NCBI RefSeq assembly: GCF_003570705.1
Contig: NZ_QWVT01000008.1
Location: forward strand, 372,001-436,000
DNA: 64,000 nt
Direction of reading: 5' to 3'
Source of the DNA: Mesobacillus zeae
GTDB lineage: Bacteria > Bacillota > Bacilli > Bacillales > Cytobacillaceae
Shown here: in pieces, positions 39,429 through 48,646 of the stretch
Layout: each line of letters begins with the position of its first letter
Position numbering within the stretch: the first letter of the stretch is position 1
Program-made: the position numbers and the translations under genes
The notes under the pieces: model-generated
What the model was told of the DNA's origin: nothing
The model's database searches: none
Seen by the model: the letters and a program-made list of their open reading frames with translations, nothing else

Positions 39429-39545
39429 CTACACTTTTTTCACATACTCTTCGTACTTGTCCATCCAGTCTTTTTCAAGGTTTGTACTGATATGAGAATA
39501 CACACCAGTAGTGATTTGCATGCTGTAAAAGGCTTTTAATTTTTC
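39429..39545 (-). pseudogene. Remnant of a tyrosine recombinase (phage-type integrase) C-terminus
   Basis: Read on the minus strand, an open stretch ends with TTGVYSHISTN, LEKDWMDKYEEYVKKV and a stop codon. The VYSH segment is the usual context of the catalytic tyrosine in XerC/lambda-type integrases (TTxxYSH). Only about 38 residues remain before an in-frame stop, and no start is available. Another short decayed frame (ITEFVKEYDV, then stop) lies just upstream at 39546-39605. This marks old mobile DNA at the edge of the AT-rich island. Confidence 0.6.
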
Positions 39546-39645
39546 CTACACATCATATTCCTTCACAAATTCAGTAATATCCTGGTCCTCGTTTGTTACC
39601 ACATCTTTTGAAAAACAATATAGAATACCGTGAATTATTATTTTT

Positions 39646-39669
39646 TGATGATTATACAAATAGTCATCA
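39646..39669. other. Inverted repeat upstream of the Bce-type regulator gene
   Basis: TGATGATTA and TAGTCATCA arms (one wobble) with a six-base spacer, about 80-100 bases before the regulator start. No T tract follows, so an operator is more likely than a terminator. Confidence 0.4.
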
Positions 39670-39746
39670 TTATTGGAAGCGTTTGACGATAGCTTCAGAG
39701 AACGTTACTATTTTATTGAGTTTCCACTGTATTTGATTTGAAGCTG

Positions 39747-40448
39747 ATGAAAGAAGTGAAGAGATTGGAGAACATATATAAGTTATTGATTGTCGAGGAT
39801 GATCAAGATATGGCCGCTGCTTTGAAAAAACTCCTTGAGAAATGGGGTTTTAATAGTGTGATATGCAGGGACTTCGAAAATATATTGAAAACATTTGAAG
39901 AAGAAGCTCCGCATATTGTTCTGATGGATATTAACGTTCCGGCCTTTGACGGTTTTTACTGGTGTAAGAAAATAAGGGAACTATCAAGTGTCCCCATTAT
40001 TTTTTGTTCTTCAAGAGACAGCAATCTGGACATTGTGATGGCCATTAATAATGGAGGGGATGATTACATACAGAAACCCTTTGATAGCCATGTGCTTATT
40101 GCCAAGTTACAGGCAATGGTTAGACGGACTTATGAATACAGAACAGTGGAGACCCCTCTGATCGAATGCAATGATGTATTTTTAAATTTAAATGATACAA
40201 AGATTTATTATCAAAACGAGAACTTGGAGCTTACGAAGAATGAATTTAAAATCATTAAAACTATGATGGAAAACAAGGGAAAGGTTGTTACAAGAGACAG
40301 TCTGATGAAACAACTTTGGAATGATGATATTTACGTGAATGAAAATACGCTTTCCGTTAATATTAACAGGCTCAGGAACCGGCTAAAAGAGATCGGGGTG
40401 CATGATTTCGTTCAGACGAAAAAAGGAATCGGGTACATAATCAAATGA
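39747..40448 (+). CDS. BceR-like response regulator
   Basis: About 233 residues; an OmpR-type receiver (VEDDQDM; phosphoacceptor in LMDINVPAFDGF) and a winged-helix output domain. The phrases FDGFYWCKKIR and GGDDYIQKPF are typical of BceR/VirR regulators of peptide-antibiotic resistance. The exact start is unclear: ATG 39747 is listed, while TTG 39765 would place the N-terminus closer to BceR; neither has a strong ribosome site. Codon usage and composition are AT-rich compared with glnA. Confidence 0.85.
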   Translation: MKEVKRLENIYKLLIVEDDQDMAAALKKLLEKWGFNSVICRDFENILKTFEEEAPHIVLMDINVPAFDGFYWCKKIRELSSVPIIFCSSRDSNLDIVMAINNGGDDYIQKPFDSHVLIAKLQAMVRRTYEYRTVETPLIECNDVFLNLNDTKIYYQNENLELTKNEFKIIKTMMENKGKVVTRDSLMKQLWNDDIYVNENTLSVNINRLRNRLKEIGVHDFVQTKKGIGYIIK

Positions 40449-41458
40449 AATTACGGGATTACTTGAAAATTCATAAATTGTGGATCCTCAGCAGTGCGTT
40501 TATCCTGATTATCATAAATGCCATTTTGTTTAGCAGTGTACCTATTAATCGAGGCGTTACGGATATTTTATATATGGACCTGCTGGCCATCACCATACAG
40601 CTTTTTACTATGTACTATGGATTCATTAAGCACAAAAGAAAATATGGGGACATTTTTTCAGATTCCATTGAAACGTTGGATAAAAAAGCCGCTAATGGAC
40701 AAGACTTCTTTATCGATAGGGTATTAAGAGCATCAAGACAACAGCATAATAGATTTCTTGAAATTGAGGAGGGCTATAAGAAAGGGATTAATGAAATACA
40801 GGATTATACAACCCAATGGGTGCATGATATGAAAGTCAATTTAGCCGTGTGCGATTTACTGCTTGATGAAATGGAAGTTGGGATCAGTAAGGAATTTCGA
40901 AGCCAAATAGAGCAGATCAAATTTAGGGTGAACCACATTCTTCATGTAACAAGGGCCTCTCATTATGATCAGGATATCACTGCAGAAGAGGTTGATGTTT
41001 GCGAGCTGCTAAGGAATGCTATCAAGGAAAATGCACTTTTCTTTATTAATAAAAATATAGAAATAGAGACAGATTTGAAGCCCTTTAATGTTGTAAGCGA
41101 TAAAAAGTGGATTTATTATATTTTTTGTCAAATCCTTAATAATAGCAGTAAATATACACCCGATGGAGGAACACTTCATTTATACATAAGAGAAGATGAA
41201 AAAGCCCACTATGTTCACATAAAAGATAACGGGATTGGCATACCTAAAGAGGAAATTACCAGAATCTTTGATAAAGGTTTTACAGGCAAAAATGGAAAAG
41301 TAGGCACAAAATCCACAGGTATGGGACTTTATTATGCGAGAAAAATGGCAGGAGTACTCAGCATTGGAATGGACATTAAAAGTGAAGAAGCAAAATATAC
41401 CGAATTTACGATTGTTTTTTACAAACTATCAGATTATTATCACGTGTCATCACTGTAA
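40445..41458 (+). CDS. BceS-like intramembrane-sensing histidine kinase
   Basis: A 337-residue kinase with two close transmembrane helices (about 13-31 and 40-58) and almost no extracellular loop. This is the intramembrane-sensing design that takes its signal from the partner ABC permease. Phosphoacceptor His in TTQWVHDMK near residue 123, then HATPase_c (NNSSKYT, DNGIGIP, GMGLYYA). Overlaps the regulator stop by four bases (ATGA). Confidence 0.9.
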   Translation: MKLRDYLKIHKLWILSSAFILIIINAILFSSVPINRGVTDILYMDLLAITIQLFTMYYGFIKHKRKYGDIFSDSIETLDKKAANGQDFFIDRVLRASRQQHNRFLEIEEGYKKGINEIQDYTTQWVHDMKVNLAVCDLLLDEMEVGISKEFRSQIEQIKFRVNHILHVTRASHYDQDITAEEVDVCELLRNAIKENALFFINKNIEIETDLKPFNVVSDKKWIYYIFCQILNNSSKYTPDGGTLHLYIREDEKAHYVHIKDNGIGIPKEEITRIFDKGFTGKNGKVGTKSTGMGLYYARKMAGVLSIGMDIKSEEAKYTEFTIVFYKLSDYYHVSSL

Positions 41459-41559
41459 CCTTTGGATTTGTAACAGAACGAGTAAATCGAAATGAGGGGG
41501 AATGGAGGATGCTCCATTTCCCTTTGTTTTTGATGCTATTCATTACTTGTATTGCAATC

Positions 41560-41573
41560 TAACAAAAATGTAA
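41560..41573 (+). promoter_or_regulatory. Candidate BceR-type operator before the ABC transporter
   Basis: TAACA-AAAA-TGTAA fits the BceR-family consensus TnACA-N4-TGTAA exactly. A second partial site (CTACAAATGTAA) follows at 41584. An ATACAAGG / CCTTGTAT hairpin lies between 41639 and 41678, in the leader before the ATPase gene. Confidence 0.6.
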
Positions 41574-41706
41574 CTTTGGTTCCTACAAATGTAACCAAAA
41601 TCGATAGCTGCTGGCTTATTTAATAAATTACCATAGAGATACAAGGGACGATGCGGAATTAAAAAATTTTCCTTGTATTAAAGAAATTGTTAAAGGAGGT
41701 TGCGCC

Positions 41707-42471
41707 ATGAAGAAAATGGTTGAAGTATCAAATGTCATGAAAGAGTATGGAGAAGTCGGGAGTTCATTCAGGGCATTGAAAGATGTAAGCCTGGATATAT
41801 ATAAAGGAGAATTTGTCGGTATTATGGGACCTTCCGGCTCGGGAAAGACAACTTTATTGAATATTATGTCCACCATTGATAAAGCTTCTTCAGGAAGAAT
41901 CTTAATAGATAGTGAACCGGTTAATAACCTTAAAGACAATGAATTGGCAAGGTTTAGGAGGGATGCGGTAGGTTTTATTTTTCAGGATTTCAACCTGCTG
42001 GATAATATGACAACAAGGGATAATATTGCTTTACCTCTTACTTTGAATAACATAAAACACCAGATTATTTTAGATAAGATAGATGAGCTCACTAAACTAT
42101 TAGGAATTTCCCATCAGGTGGATAAATATCCTTATGAACTCTCAGGTGGACAAAAACAAAGGGCTGCTATATGCAGAGCGCTTATTACTTCGCCAAAGGT
42201 AATTTTTGCGGATGAACCAACCGGAGCGCTTGATTCCAAGTCTTCATCTGAAGTTCTAGAGTGCTTAAAGAATATTAATAAAACAATGGGGACCACAATC
42301 ATCATGGTAACCCATGATGCAAATGCAGCCAGCTATTGTGACAGAATCATGTTCCTTAGGGATGGAAAAATACATGGCAGACTAGACAGTGACGGAAACA
42401 AGAAAGAGCTTTACAGGAAAGTTCTTAATATGCTTGCCATAATGGGAGGGACGGAAAATGAACTCCTTTAA
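41707..42471 (+). CDS. BceA-like ABC transporter ATPase
   Basis: A 254-residue ATPase: Walker A GPSGSGKTT, Q-loop, signature LSGGQKQR, Walker B VIFADEPTGALD, H-loop VTHD. With the following permease it would form a detoxification pump of the Bce type, which strips peptide antibiotics such as bacitracin or nisin-like lantibiotics from their lipid targets. Good ribosome site AAAGGAGG. Overlaps the permease start by 14 bases. Confidence 0.93.
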   Translation: MKKMVEVSNVMKEYGEVGSSFRALKDVSLDIYKGEFVGIMGPSGSGKTTLLNIMSTIDKASSGRILIDSEPVNNLKDNELARFRRDAVGFIFQDFNLLDNMTTRDNIALPLTLNNIKHQIILDKIDELTKLLGISHQVDKYPYELSGGQKQRAAICRALITSPKVIFADEPTGALDSKSSSEVLECLKNINKTMGTTIIMVTHDANAASYCDRIMFLRDGKIHGRLDSDGNKKELYRKVLNMLAIMGGTENELL

Positions 42472-44382
42472 AATCGCCTATAAGCTTCTTAAGAACAATT
42501 TGAAGGTTTACAGGTTATATTTTTTGGTTCTTTCCGTAACAGTAGCTACATATTACAACTTCATAGCAATACAGTACAATGAAACGTTCGTTCATTTGTC
42601 AGAAAGAATCCAATCAGCTGCTGTTGCAAGTACGACATCTGGATTTGTCCTGATCTGTACAGTCGTGTTTTTTATGTGGCATGCAAATGGATTCTTTTTA
42701 AAACAAAGGCAAAAAGAAACAGGATTATATATGCTGATGGGAATAAGCACATCCAAGATTGGAAGAGTGTTTGCGATAGAGAGTGCGTTCATAGGCGGAT
42801 TATCTTTGTTGATGGGGTTAACCGCAGGAATATTATTTTCAAAATTATTCTTCATGTTATTAAGCAAAGCAATGTTTCTGGAAACAGAACTGCCATTTAA
42901 CGTATCGATAGAGGCTATTCTAAATCTGGTAATCGTTTTTGGAATTGTATTTGCCGTATTGGGATTAAGAAACTATCGGATCGTAAAGAAAGCCCAACTT
43001 ATCAATATGTTGAATGCCGCTAAAGAAAAGCCTTCTAAGCCCAGGTTTAGTTATAAGAAAGGAGTTCTTGGTGTCATTCTTATTGCGGCCGGATATGTAC
43101 TTGCACTTAACTTCAAACATTGGAATCTCGATCTATTGATAGCTTCCATGTCAATATTGGTTCTGGTCAGTTTAGGAACGTATTTCTTCTTTGGGAGTTC
43201 CATGACTATTATATTTAGCAGACTGACAAAATCGAAAAGATGGATTTATAAAGATGTGAGACTGGTTAGTATAAGCAATATTTTCTTCAGGTTAAAGGCT
43301 AATTATAGAAGTCTGGCAATGACAGCAATCTTGGCAGCAGCGACTGTCACTGCTTTTAGTGTAAGCATTTCCTTTAAACAATTCGCAGAGGGACATGCGG
43401 TTATTGAATCTCCATATAGCATGAGTGTTGTGGGAGTTTCTCGTAATACACAGGAAAAGGTGAAAAATGTCATTCGGAAATCCAGCCATAAATTAAAGGG
43501 GATCAATGAAATCCATTTCTTTATCGGGCAGGTTGATTACCTTAAGGAGAACAAAAAGGTAGACAACAATGACGAGGCGATGATCACTGGATATTCCGAG
43601 GTGGAAAAAACATTGGAGTTTATGGAATATGAAAAAAAAAGAGTATTTTAAAGCAAATTAAGCCACGTCCGAATGAAGCTGTATTTATTTTAAATGCTAA
43701 TACATTAGCTTCTCCGATAAATGTTCTTGACGAAAAGATAAGCTTAGGCGGGAAGAAGTTTCGTATTAGCGAATCCACACAGGTTCCCTTTACCGGTAAC
43801 ATCACTAAGTATGGCATGCAAAATATATATGTCCTAAATAATGTTGATTATAAAAATCTGAAGAAAATGTCCCCTGAGATTATATTATATGGAATGCGAA
43901 TCACAAAAGAAGAAAAAAGCAAGGAACTTCTCAAAAAAATAACTGAAACTGTTCCAGGTGGGGCCGCTAACGTAAATGGTTTACTTCACCAATATATTTG
44001 GGAGTATTATGCTTTAGGCATATTTTTCTTCTTGGGGCTGATTATGTCAATCATATTTATGCTGGCAACCTTCAGCACGATATATTTTAAAATATTAAGC
44101 GATGCGCTTGCCGACAAAGAACAGTATTCGATTCTGAAAAAAGTTGGAATGAGTAAAAAAGAGGTCGGGAAATCAATTTATTTGCAGGTGGGAATAGCCT
44201 TTCTTCTGCCAGGTATTGTAGGAATCATCCATAGTGCAGTGGCTATAAACATACTGGAACAGATAATGGGTATGAGCTTTACCTTGCCGCTTATTTATGG
44301 AATAGGGCTATTTGTTATTGTAATGATCGCTTTTTATATCGGTATAAGTAAGAACTATACCAAGATGGTATATGAAAAATAG
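42458..44382 (+). pseudogene. BceB-like ABC permease split by a frameshift in an A9 run
   Basis: The first frame (42458-43651, 397 residues) carries the N-terminal transmembrane helices and the beginning of the large extracellular domain. It stops soon after the run of nine A at 43632-43640. From that run a second frame continues without a stop to 44382. It holds the rest of the extracellular domain and the last helices (FFLGLIMSIIFMLATF, VGIAFLLPGIVGII). Removing one A restores a single frame of about 640 residues, the normal BceB length. So the gene is either recently inactivated, phase-variable, rescued by slippage, or miscalled in the assembly. The downstream piece alone starts at an internal ATG (43816). 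Confidence 0.85.
43632..43640 (+). other. A9 homopolymer at the permease frameshift
   Basis: Nine consecutive A preceded by G. Eight A would keep the frame open through the whole permease. Confidence 0.9.
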
Positions 44383-44500
44383 AAATATGTTTACTTGGTT
44401 TCATGAGGAAGTGAGGGAAAGCACTCATTTCGCCGGTTTGAAAATTAAGATAAAATTAATTGCAGGTGTATTTCTGAGTAGATGGGGAGGGGAACTAGAA

Positions 44501-47500
44501 ATGTCTTGGTTTACAAAATGGTCATTTGCTAATAAGGCTGCGATTGCTTTAATTTCAGTATTCGTTATAGCCTTGGGAATTGTCAGCTACTTTCAAATGC
44601 CAATGGAGTTCTTGCCGCAAGCAGATAACCCGCAGGTTACGATTGTGGTTATGGGGCAAGGAACTGATTCCAAAACGATGGAGTCAGAGGTTACATCTCC
44701 CATAGAGCGTGCAACTGTTGCGATAAAAGGGAAGAGTGTAACTCTCTCAACAACAGGAGACGGTTTTTCCAAGATAGATTTATTTTTTGAAGCAGGCACG
44801 GATATGAAACAGGCTAAACAAGATGTTCAAGAATCACTTGGTACTCTCTCTTTGCCGCAAAGCGTCTCAAAGCCATTTATAACTCAACTTGATACATCAA
44901 TGATTCCTGTTTCATTTGTTGCCATTACCTTTAAAGATGGGATCACACCTAAGAACATCCAGTTAGCAAAAGAAAAACTAGAACCAATATACAAAGACGT
45001 GAAGGGCGTTTCCCAGGTTCAAACAACCGGAATCGAAGAATCCTTTGTATCTGTAAAACTTGATACTGAGAAGCTAATGGAAAAACAAATTCCGGTTCAA
45101 AGTATTGTTGGAGCTCTTCAAGGCCAAAATGGGGCATTTGCTGTAGGTGAGGACCTCATTAATGGAAAAACGAGCAATATCAAAGTGGTAGGCGATCTCT
45201 CGAGTCTTAAAGAATTAAAGAACTTAAGGGTTGGGGGAAACGCAACGCTTGGTGATATCTCATCCATAAAAGAAACGAGGTCTGAAGGTGTTATCAATCG
45301 CTTTAACGGCAAAGATAGCATCGAGCTGGCAATCAGTAAAGATGGGCAATCAAATGCGGTGACACTTAATAAGGATATCGAAAAAGTTACTGATGATATC
45401 AACAAGAAATATGACAATGTAAATGCTGATGTTTTTTTATCAACTGCAGATATGGTAGAAACTTCTGTGCAATCGATGGTTAAGGAAGTGCTGCTGGGCG
45501 CTTTATTTGCAACGATTGTCATCATGGTATTCCTGAAGAATATTCGCTACACTTTTATAACGATTGTATCTATACCAATGTCTTTTTGCATCACCCTGAT
45601 TTTATTGTCAAAATCGGGTGTAACTTTAAATATTTTAACCTTGGGTGGAGTAGCCGTTGCAGTCGGCCGCTTAGTAGATGATAGTATCGTAGTCATTGAA
45701 AATATTTATCGGAAAATGCAGACAGAAAAGTTTTCGGTAAATATGGTAATAGATGCAACCAAGGAAGTTAGTGTAGCGATTACAGCTTCTACTTTAACTA
45801 CTGTAGCTGTATTCTTGCCAATAGGACTTGTAAATGGAAGTACACGAGAGTTTTTATTGCCTTTCGCCTTAACTGTCACATATGCACTCTTAGCTTCACT
45901 GCTAGTAGCGATAACAGTGGTACCCGTAATGAGCGCAGGTTTATTGAAGAAAGCAAAGCTGAAAGAGCATAAACCTCCTGTCCGTTTTGAAAAATTAGTT
46001 AGTTGGTCCTTGAATCATAAATGGATTGTTTTATCGCTATCTTTCTTGTTGTTCGCAGGTTCCATTGGGGCGTATTTTACGATGCCAAAAGGAGCTGTGG
46101 ATAATTCGAGTCCTGACTATATTCAAGCTAGTTTAAATTATCCCAATAATACCCCTGTTAAGGAAGTAGCTGAGAATGCCCTTAAACTGGAGGGGGCTAT
46201 TCAACAGATTGATGAAGTGAAAAGTGTTTTTACGTATTTAGGCAACTCTGCTTCCTCTGCTGAATATGGAGCTGTTGGTTCCCCAACAGAGGCGCAATTC
46301 AGAGTTTTTCTAAAAGACAAAGAGGATTACAAAAAGGTTATAAAAAAGATTGAAAAAGAAAATTTTCCTAATGCCGAATTAACTGTTTTAGCTTCTTCAT
46401 TTATAGGTTTTACAGATACGAACATCACAATTGATGTGATTGGTGATGATTTAAAAGACCTTGAAACAGCGACAAATCAAATTAAGGATAAAATTCGGAA
46501 TATAGAAGGTATTGAAAGGGTTTCAACTAACCAGGATGAAAAGAAAACAGTATATTCTTTTCTTGTTGACCCGTCGAAAGGAAACACTGGACAAGTAGCA
46601 TCACAACTGGGCGTTATGTTAAATAAAACACCAATCGGTAATATCACCCTTGATAACAAGCAGACTGAAATTATACTTGAGCCAGTAATGAATACAGAAA
46701 CGCCTGAGGATCTAAAAGCAATACCAGTCATGACTCAATCGGGCAGTACACCAATAGCCCAAGTCGCTAAATTAAGAAGTGAACAAGCTTCAACAACTCA
46801 GTTTCATAAGGATGGAGATCCATACTTGCAAGTAACGGCAAAAGTGGATCCAACAAAGCTTTCGGAAATAAATTCCAGGATAAAGTCGGCCATTTTTGGC
46901 GGCGAGAAGATGAAAGGAATTGACTTCCCCGACAACGTTGACGTCCATGTAGGAGGGGCCAGTGTTCAACAGGCTGAAGATTTTAATGATTTATTCATTA
47001 CGATGCTTGTGTCGATTGGCATAGTATTCTTGATTTTAGTTGTTACATTTAAAGGGTTCAGGGCGCCAATTTCTATACTTTTTTCTCTCCCGCTCGCTGC
47101 AATTGGTTCAATATTGGGGCTCTTGGTCAGTGGAATATCCGTTGATGTAACTGTTTTACTTGGGGCATTAATGCTTATAGGGATAGTCGTAACAAACGCA
47201 ATTGTTTTATTGGATCGAGTAAAGCATAATGAAAAGACAATGAGCATTCGGGATGCAATAAAGGAAGCATCTGTAAGAAGAATGCGTCCAATCCTAATGA
47301 CAGCGGTAGCAACAATCTGTGCAATGCTTCCACTGTTAATGAAAGAAGCAGAAACTGGAAACCTCGTTTCCCGGAGTTTAGCAGTAGTTGTAATTGGCGG
47401 GCTGTCTGCGGCAACGCTGTTAACACTCATTGTTATCCCATGTGTATACGAATTATTACATTTTAGAAAATCTAAACAGCAAAGACTGCAGAATCAAGTT

Positions 47501-47521
47501 AATAAAGATTTGAGTAATTGA
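44501..47521 (+). CDS. RND-family efflux transporter (AcrB/SwrC-like)
   Basis: A 1006-residue inner-membrane pump with the duplicated RND plan: helix, large periplasmic-type loop and six helices, then the same again. The TM4 region carries the acidic pair of the proton relay (GRLVDDSIVVIENI). Close relatives in Bacillus are SwrC/YerP, which export surfactin and other lipopeptides without a separate outer-membrane partner. The ATG at 44501 follows GGGGAGGGG; the open frame from 44372 overlaps the permease end and has no ribosome site. No adaptor or TetR regulator gene is adjacent. Confidence 0.9.
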   Translation: MSWFTKWSFANKAAIALISVFVIALGIVSYFQMPMEFLPQADNPQVTIVVMGQGTDSKTMESEVTSPIERATVAIKGKSVTLSTTGDGFSKIDLFFEAGTDMKQAKQDVQESLGTLSLPQSVSKPFITQLDTSMIPVSFVAITFKDGITPKNIQLAKEKLEPIYKDVKGVSQVQTTGIEESFVSVKLDTEKLMEKQIPVQSIVGALQGQNGAFAVGEDLINGKTSNIKVVGDLSSLKELKNLRVGGNATLGDISSIKETRSEGVINRFNGKDSIELAISKDGQSNAVTLNKDIEKVTDDINKKYDNVNADVFLSTADMVETSVQSMVKEVLLGALFATIVIMVFLKNIRYTFITIVSIPMSFCITLILLSKSGVTLNILTLGGVAVAVGRLVDDSIVVIENIYRKMQTEKFSVNMVIDATKEVSVAITASTLTTVAVFLPIGLVNGSTREFLLPFALTVTYALLASLLVAITVVPVMSAGLLKKAKLKEHKPPVRFEKLVSWSLNHKWIVLSLSFLLFAGSIGAYFTMPKGAVDNSSPDYIQASLNYPNNTPVKEVAENALKLEGAIQQIDEVKSVFTYLGNSASSAEYGAVGSPTEAQFRVFLKDKEDYKKVIKKIEKENFPNAELTVLASSFIGFTDTNITIDVIGDDLKDLETATNQIKDKIRNIEGIERVSTNQDEKKTVYSFLVDPSKGNTGQVASQLGVMLNKTPIGNITLDNKQTEIILEPVMNTETPEDLKAIPVMTQSGSTPIAQVAKLRSEQASTTQFHKDGDPYLQVTAKVDPTKLSEINSRIKSAIFGGEKMKGIDFPDNVDVHVGGASVQQAEDFNDLFITMLVSIGIVFLILVVTFKGFRAPISILFSLPLAAIGSILGLLVSGISVDVTVLLGALMLIGIVVTNAIVLLDRVKHNEKTMSIRDAIKEASVRRMRPILMTAVATICAMLPLLMKEAETGNLVSRSLAVVVIGGLSAATLLTLIVIPCVYELLHFRKSKQQRLQNQVNKDLSN

Positions 47522-47596
47522 TTAGATGTCTGCGAGATTGGTAGCATGATATATGCGTAATATACTTGATATAAAGCTTGTTTGATGTACATGATA

Positions 47597-47618
47597 CCCC
47601 CCCGGAAGCCCGGGGGGG
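47597..47618. other. Very strong GC hairpin without a T tract
   Basis: CCCCCCCGG and CCGGGGGGG pair perfectly over 9 bp with a four-base AAGC loop. It lies about 75 bases after the RND stop and before the end of the convergent minus-strand small gene. Neither strand has a clear T run, so it may be a barrier to transcript decay rather than a classical terminator. Confidence 0.7.
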
Positions 47619-47685
47619 CTTATTACTATATTCCATTGATGATGGGATTGAATGAGAAATACATGATGGGGGACGATGGTTGTAG

Positions 47686-47808
47686 TTAGTCCGTTGAACG
47701 GTTGCGTTTCTTTGAAATGATGTATCCAGGTTTTTTTGTGATCGCCCAAAGTGTTGCTGCGAACGAAACACCAAGGACAGTTGGGATAATCCATGCTAAT
47801 GATTCCAT
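47686..47808 (-). CDS. 40-residue single-span membrane protein
   Basis: Minus-strand ORF beginning MESLAWIIPTVLGVSF, one hydrophobic helix (about residues 5-24), then a basic tail (KKPGYIISKKRNRSTD). The ribosome site AAGGAGGA lies seven bases before the ATG, much better than for any competing ORF. Function is not recognised. From 47809 to 48071 I see no gene, only an imperfect CAGGGT / ACCCTG hairpin near 47850-47877. The longer plus-strand ORF across this region has no ribosome site. Confidence 0.65.
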   Translation of the reverse strand: MESLAWIIPTVLGVSFAATLWAITKKPGYIISKKRNRSTD

Positions 47809-48071
47809 TTATTACTCCTCCTTCTTGCTGTCATGTTTAGAATATGCAGGGTTAGTTATTATTTATTACCCTGTTTTACTCGTCTTTAAACTTTGGGACA
47901 ATGCGGGAATGGCAACTGGTGATCATGCAGGGTATGCTGGGGCGGAAAGCGTGCATCCAATGAGAGAAAGATTGAAGGGCCAAAGCCGTTGTGCGGATTG
48001 GAGACAAAAGAAAATCAAGCACGTTAGAAGCTGCTTGAAGGAAGAAGCAATCTTCTCGGGGGGTATCAACA

Positions 48072-48407
48072 TTACTGTGCATGTTTTTTTTTGCTTTCTT
48101 CATTTACCTGATCATTAGGGGGTGGCGGCGCAGCCCCTGTCTTTAACAATTCGATACCCCTGAGAACGGCATCTCCCCCAAAACCAGCTGTTACAGATAG
48201 AAGTACGACCCTGAGAGCCGAGTCTGCATCAGCTGCAAGGACTAGCAGGACAGCTGCTAACGCTGCCATCAGCACATCCTCTAGAAAGCCCAGGTATATA
48301 TATTGCTTTGTTTTTCTGGGCTTGACAATTTTCCCCCTTTTGCGAACGTGGCCAGCCAATCCGACAATTGAGCCAATCAGAAAAGCGCAAATAATATTCG
48401 TCAGCAT
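48072..48407 (-). CDS. Small membrane protein, probable DUF4257 family
   Basis: 111 residues with hydrophobic segments at about 3-20, 43-62 and 66-80, a basic loop (RKRGKIVKPRKTKQ), and a C-terminal APPPPNDQ and charged tail. It resembles DUF4257 proteins of Bacillus in its N-terminus; the assignment is from memory. Role unknown. TTTAGGAGTGTGAG precedes the ATG. A TCCTATA / TATAGGA inverted repeat sits upstream at 48490-48507. Confidence 0.65.
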   Translation of the reverse strand: MLTNIICAFLIGSIVGLAGHVRKRGKIVKPRKTKQYIYLGFLEDVLMAALAAVLLVLAADADSALRVVLLSVTAGFGGDAVLRGIELLKTGAAPPPPNDQVNEESKKKHAQ

Positions 48408-48590
48408 TTTCTCACACTCCTAAAGTCGATTTATTGGTTGGAGCGACTTCAGGTTAAATCTTGATGTGTTACCATTATATAAAAAATACTCCTATAATAG
48501 TATAGGATAATTCACAGAATTTTCATAATTTGTCTATTGTTATTGCAAAGATAACTTTTTATAGAAAAGTTTCCCAACCCTGACAAATAA

Positions 48591-48624
48591 AGAAAGCAAG
48601 CAGGAGTATGCTTGCTTTCTTTTG
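48591..48624. terminator. Bidirectional terminator between the DUF4257 gene and lexA
   Basis: AGAAAGCAAGCA / TGCTTGCTTTCT, 12-bp perfect stem with T-rich flanks on both strands. It lies just past the lexA stop on the minus strand. Confidence 0.93.
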
Positions 48625-48646
48625 CTTCCAATATTCCCCTGATAAA

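Noticed and set aside
47702-48118. 138-codon plus-strand frame downstream of the RND pump
   Set aside because: No ribosome site, crosses the better-supported minus-strand small gene, and its translation looks random.
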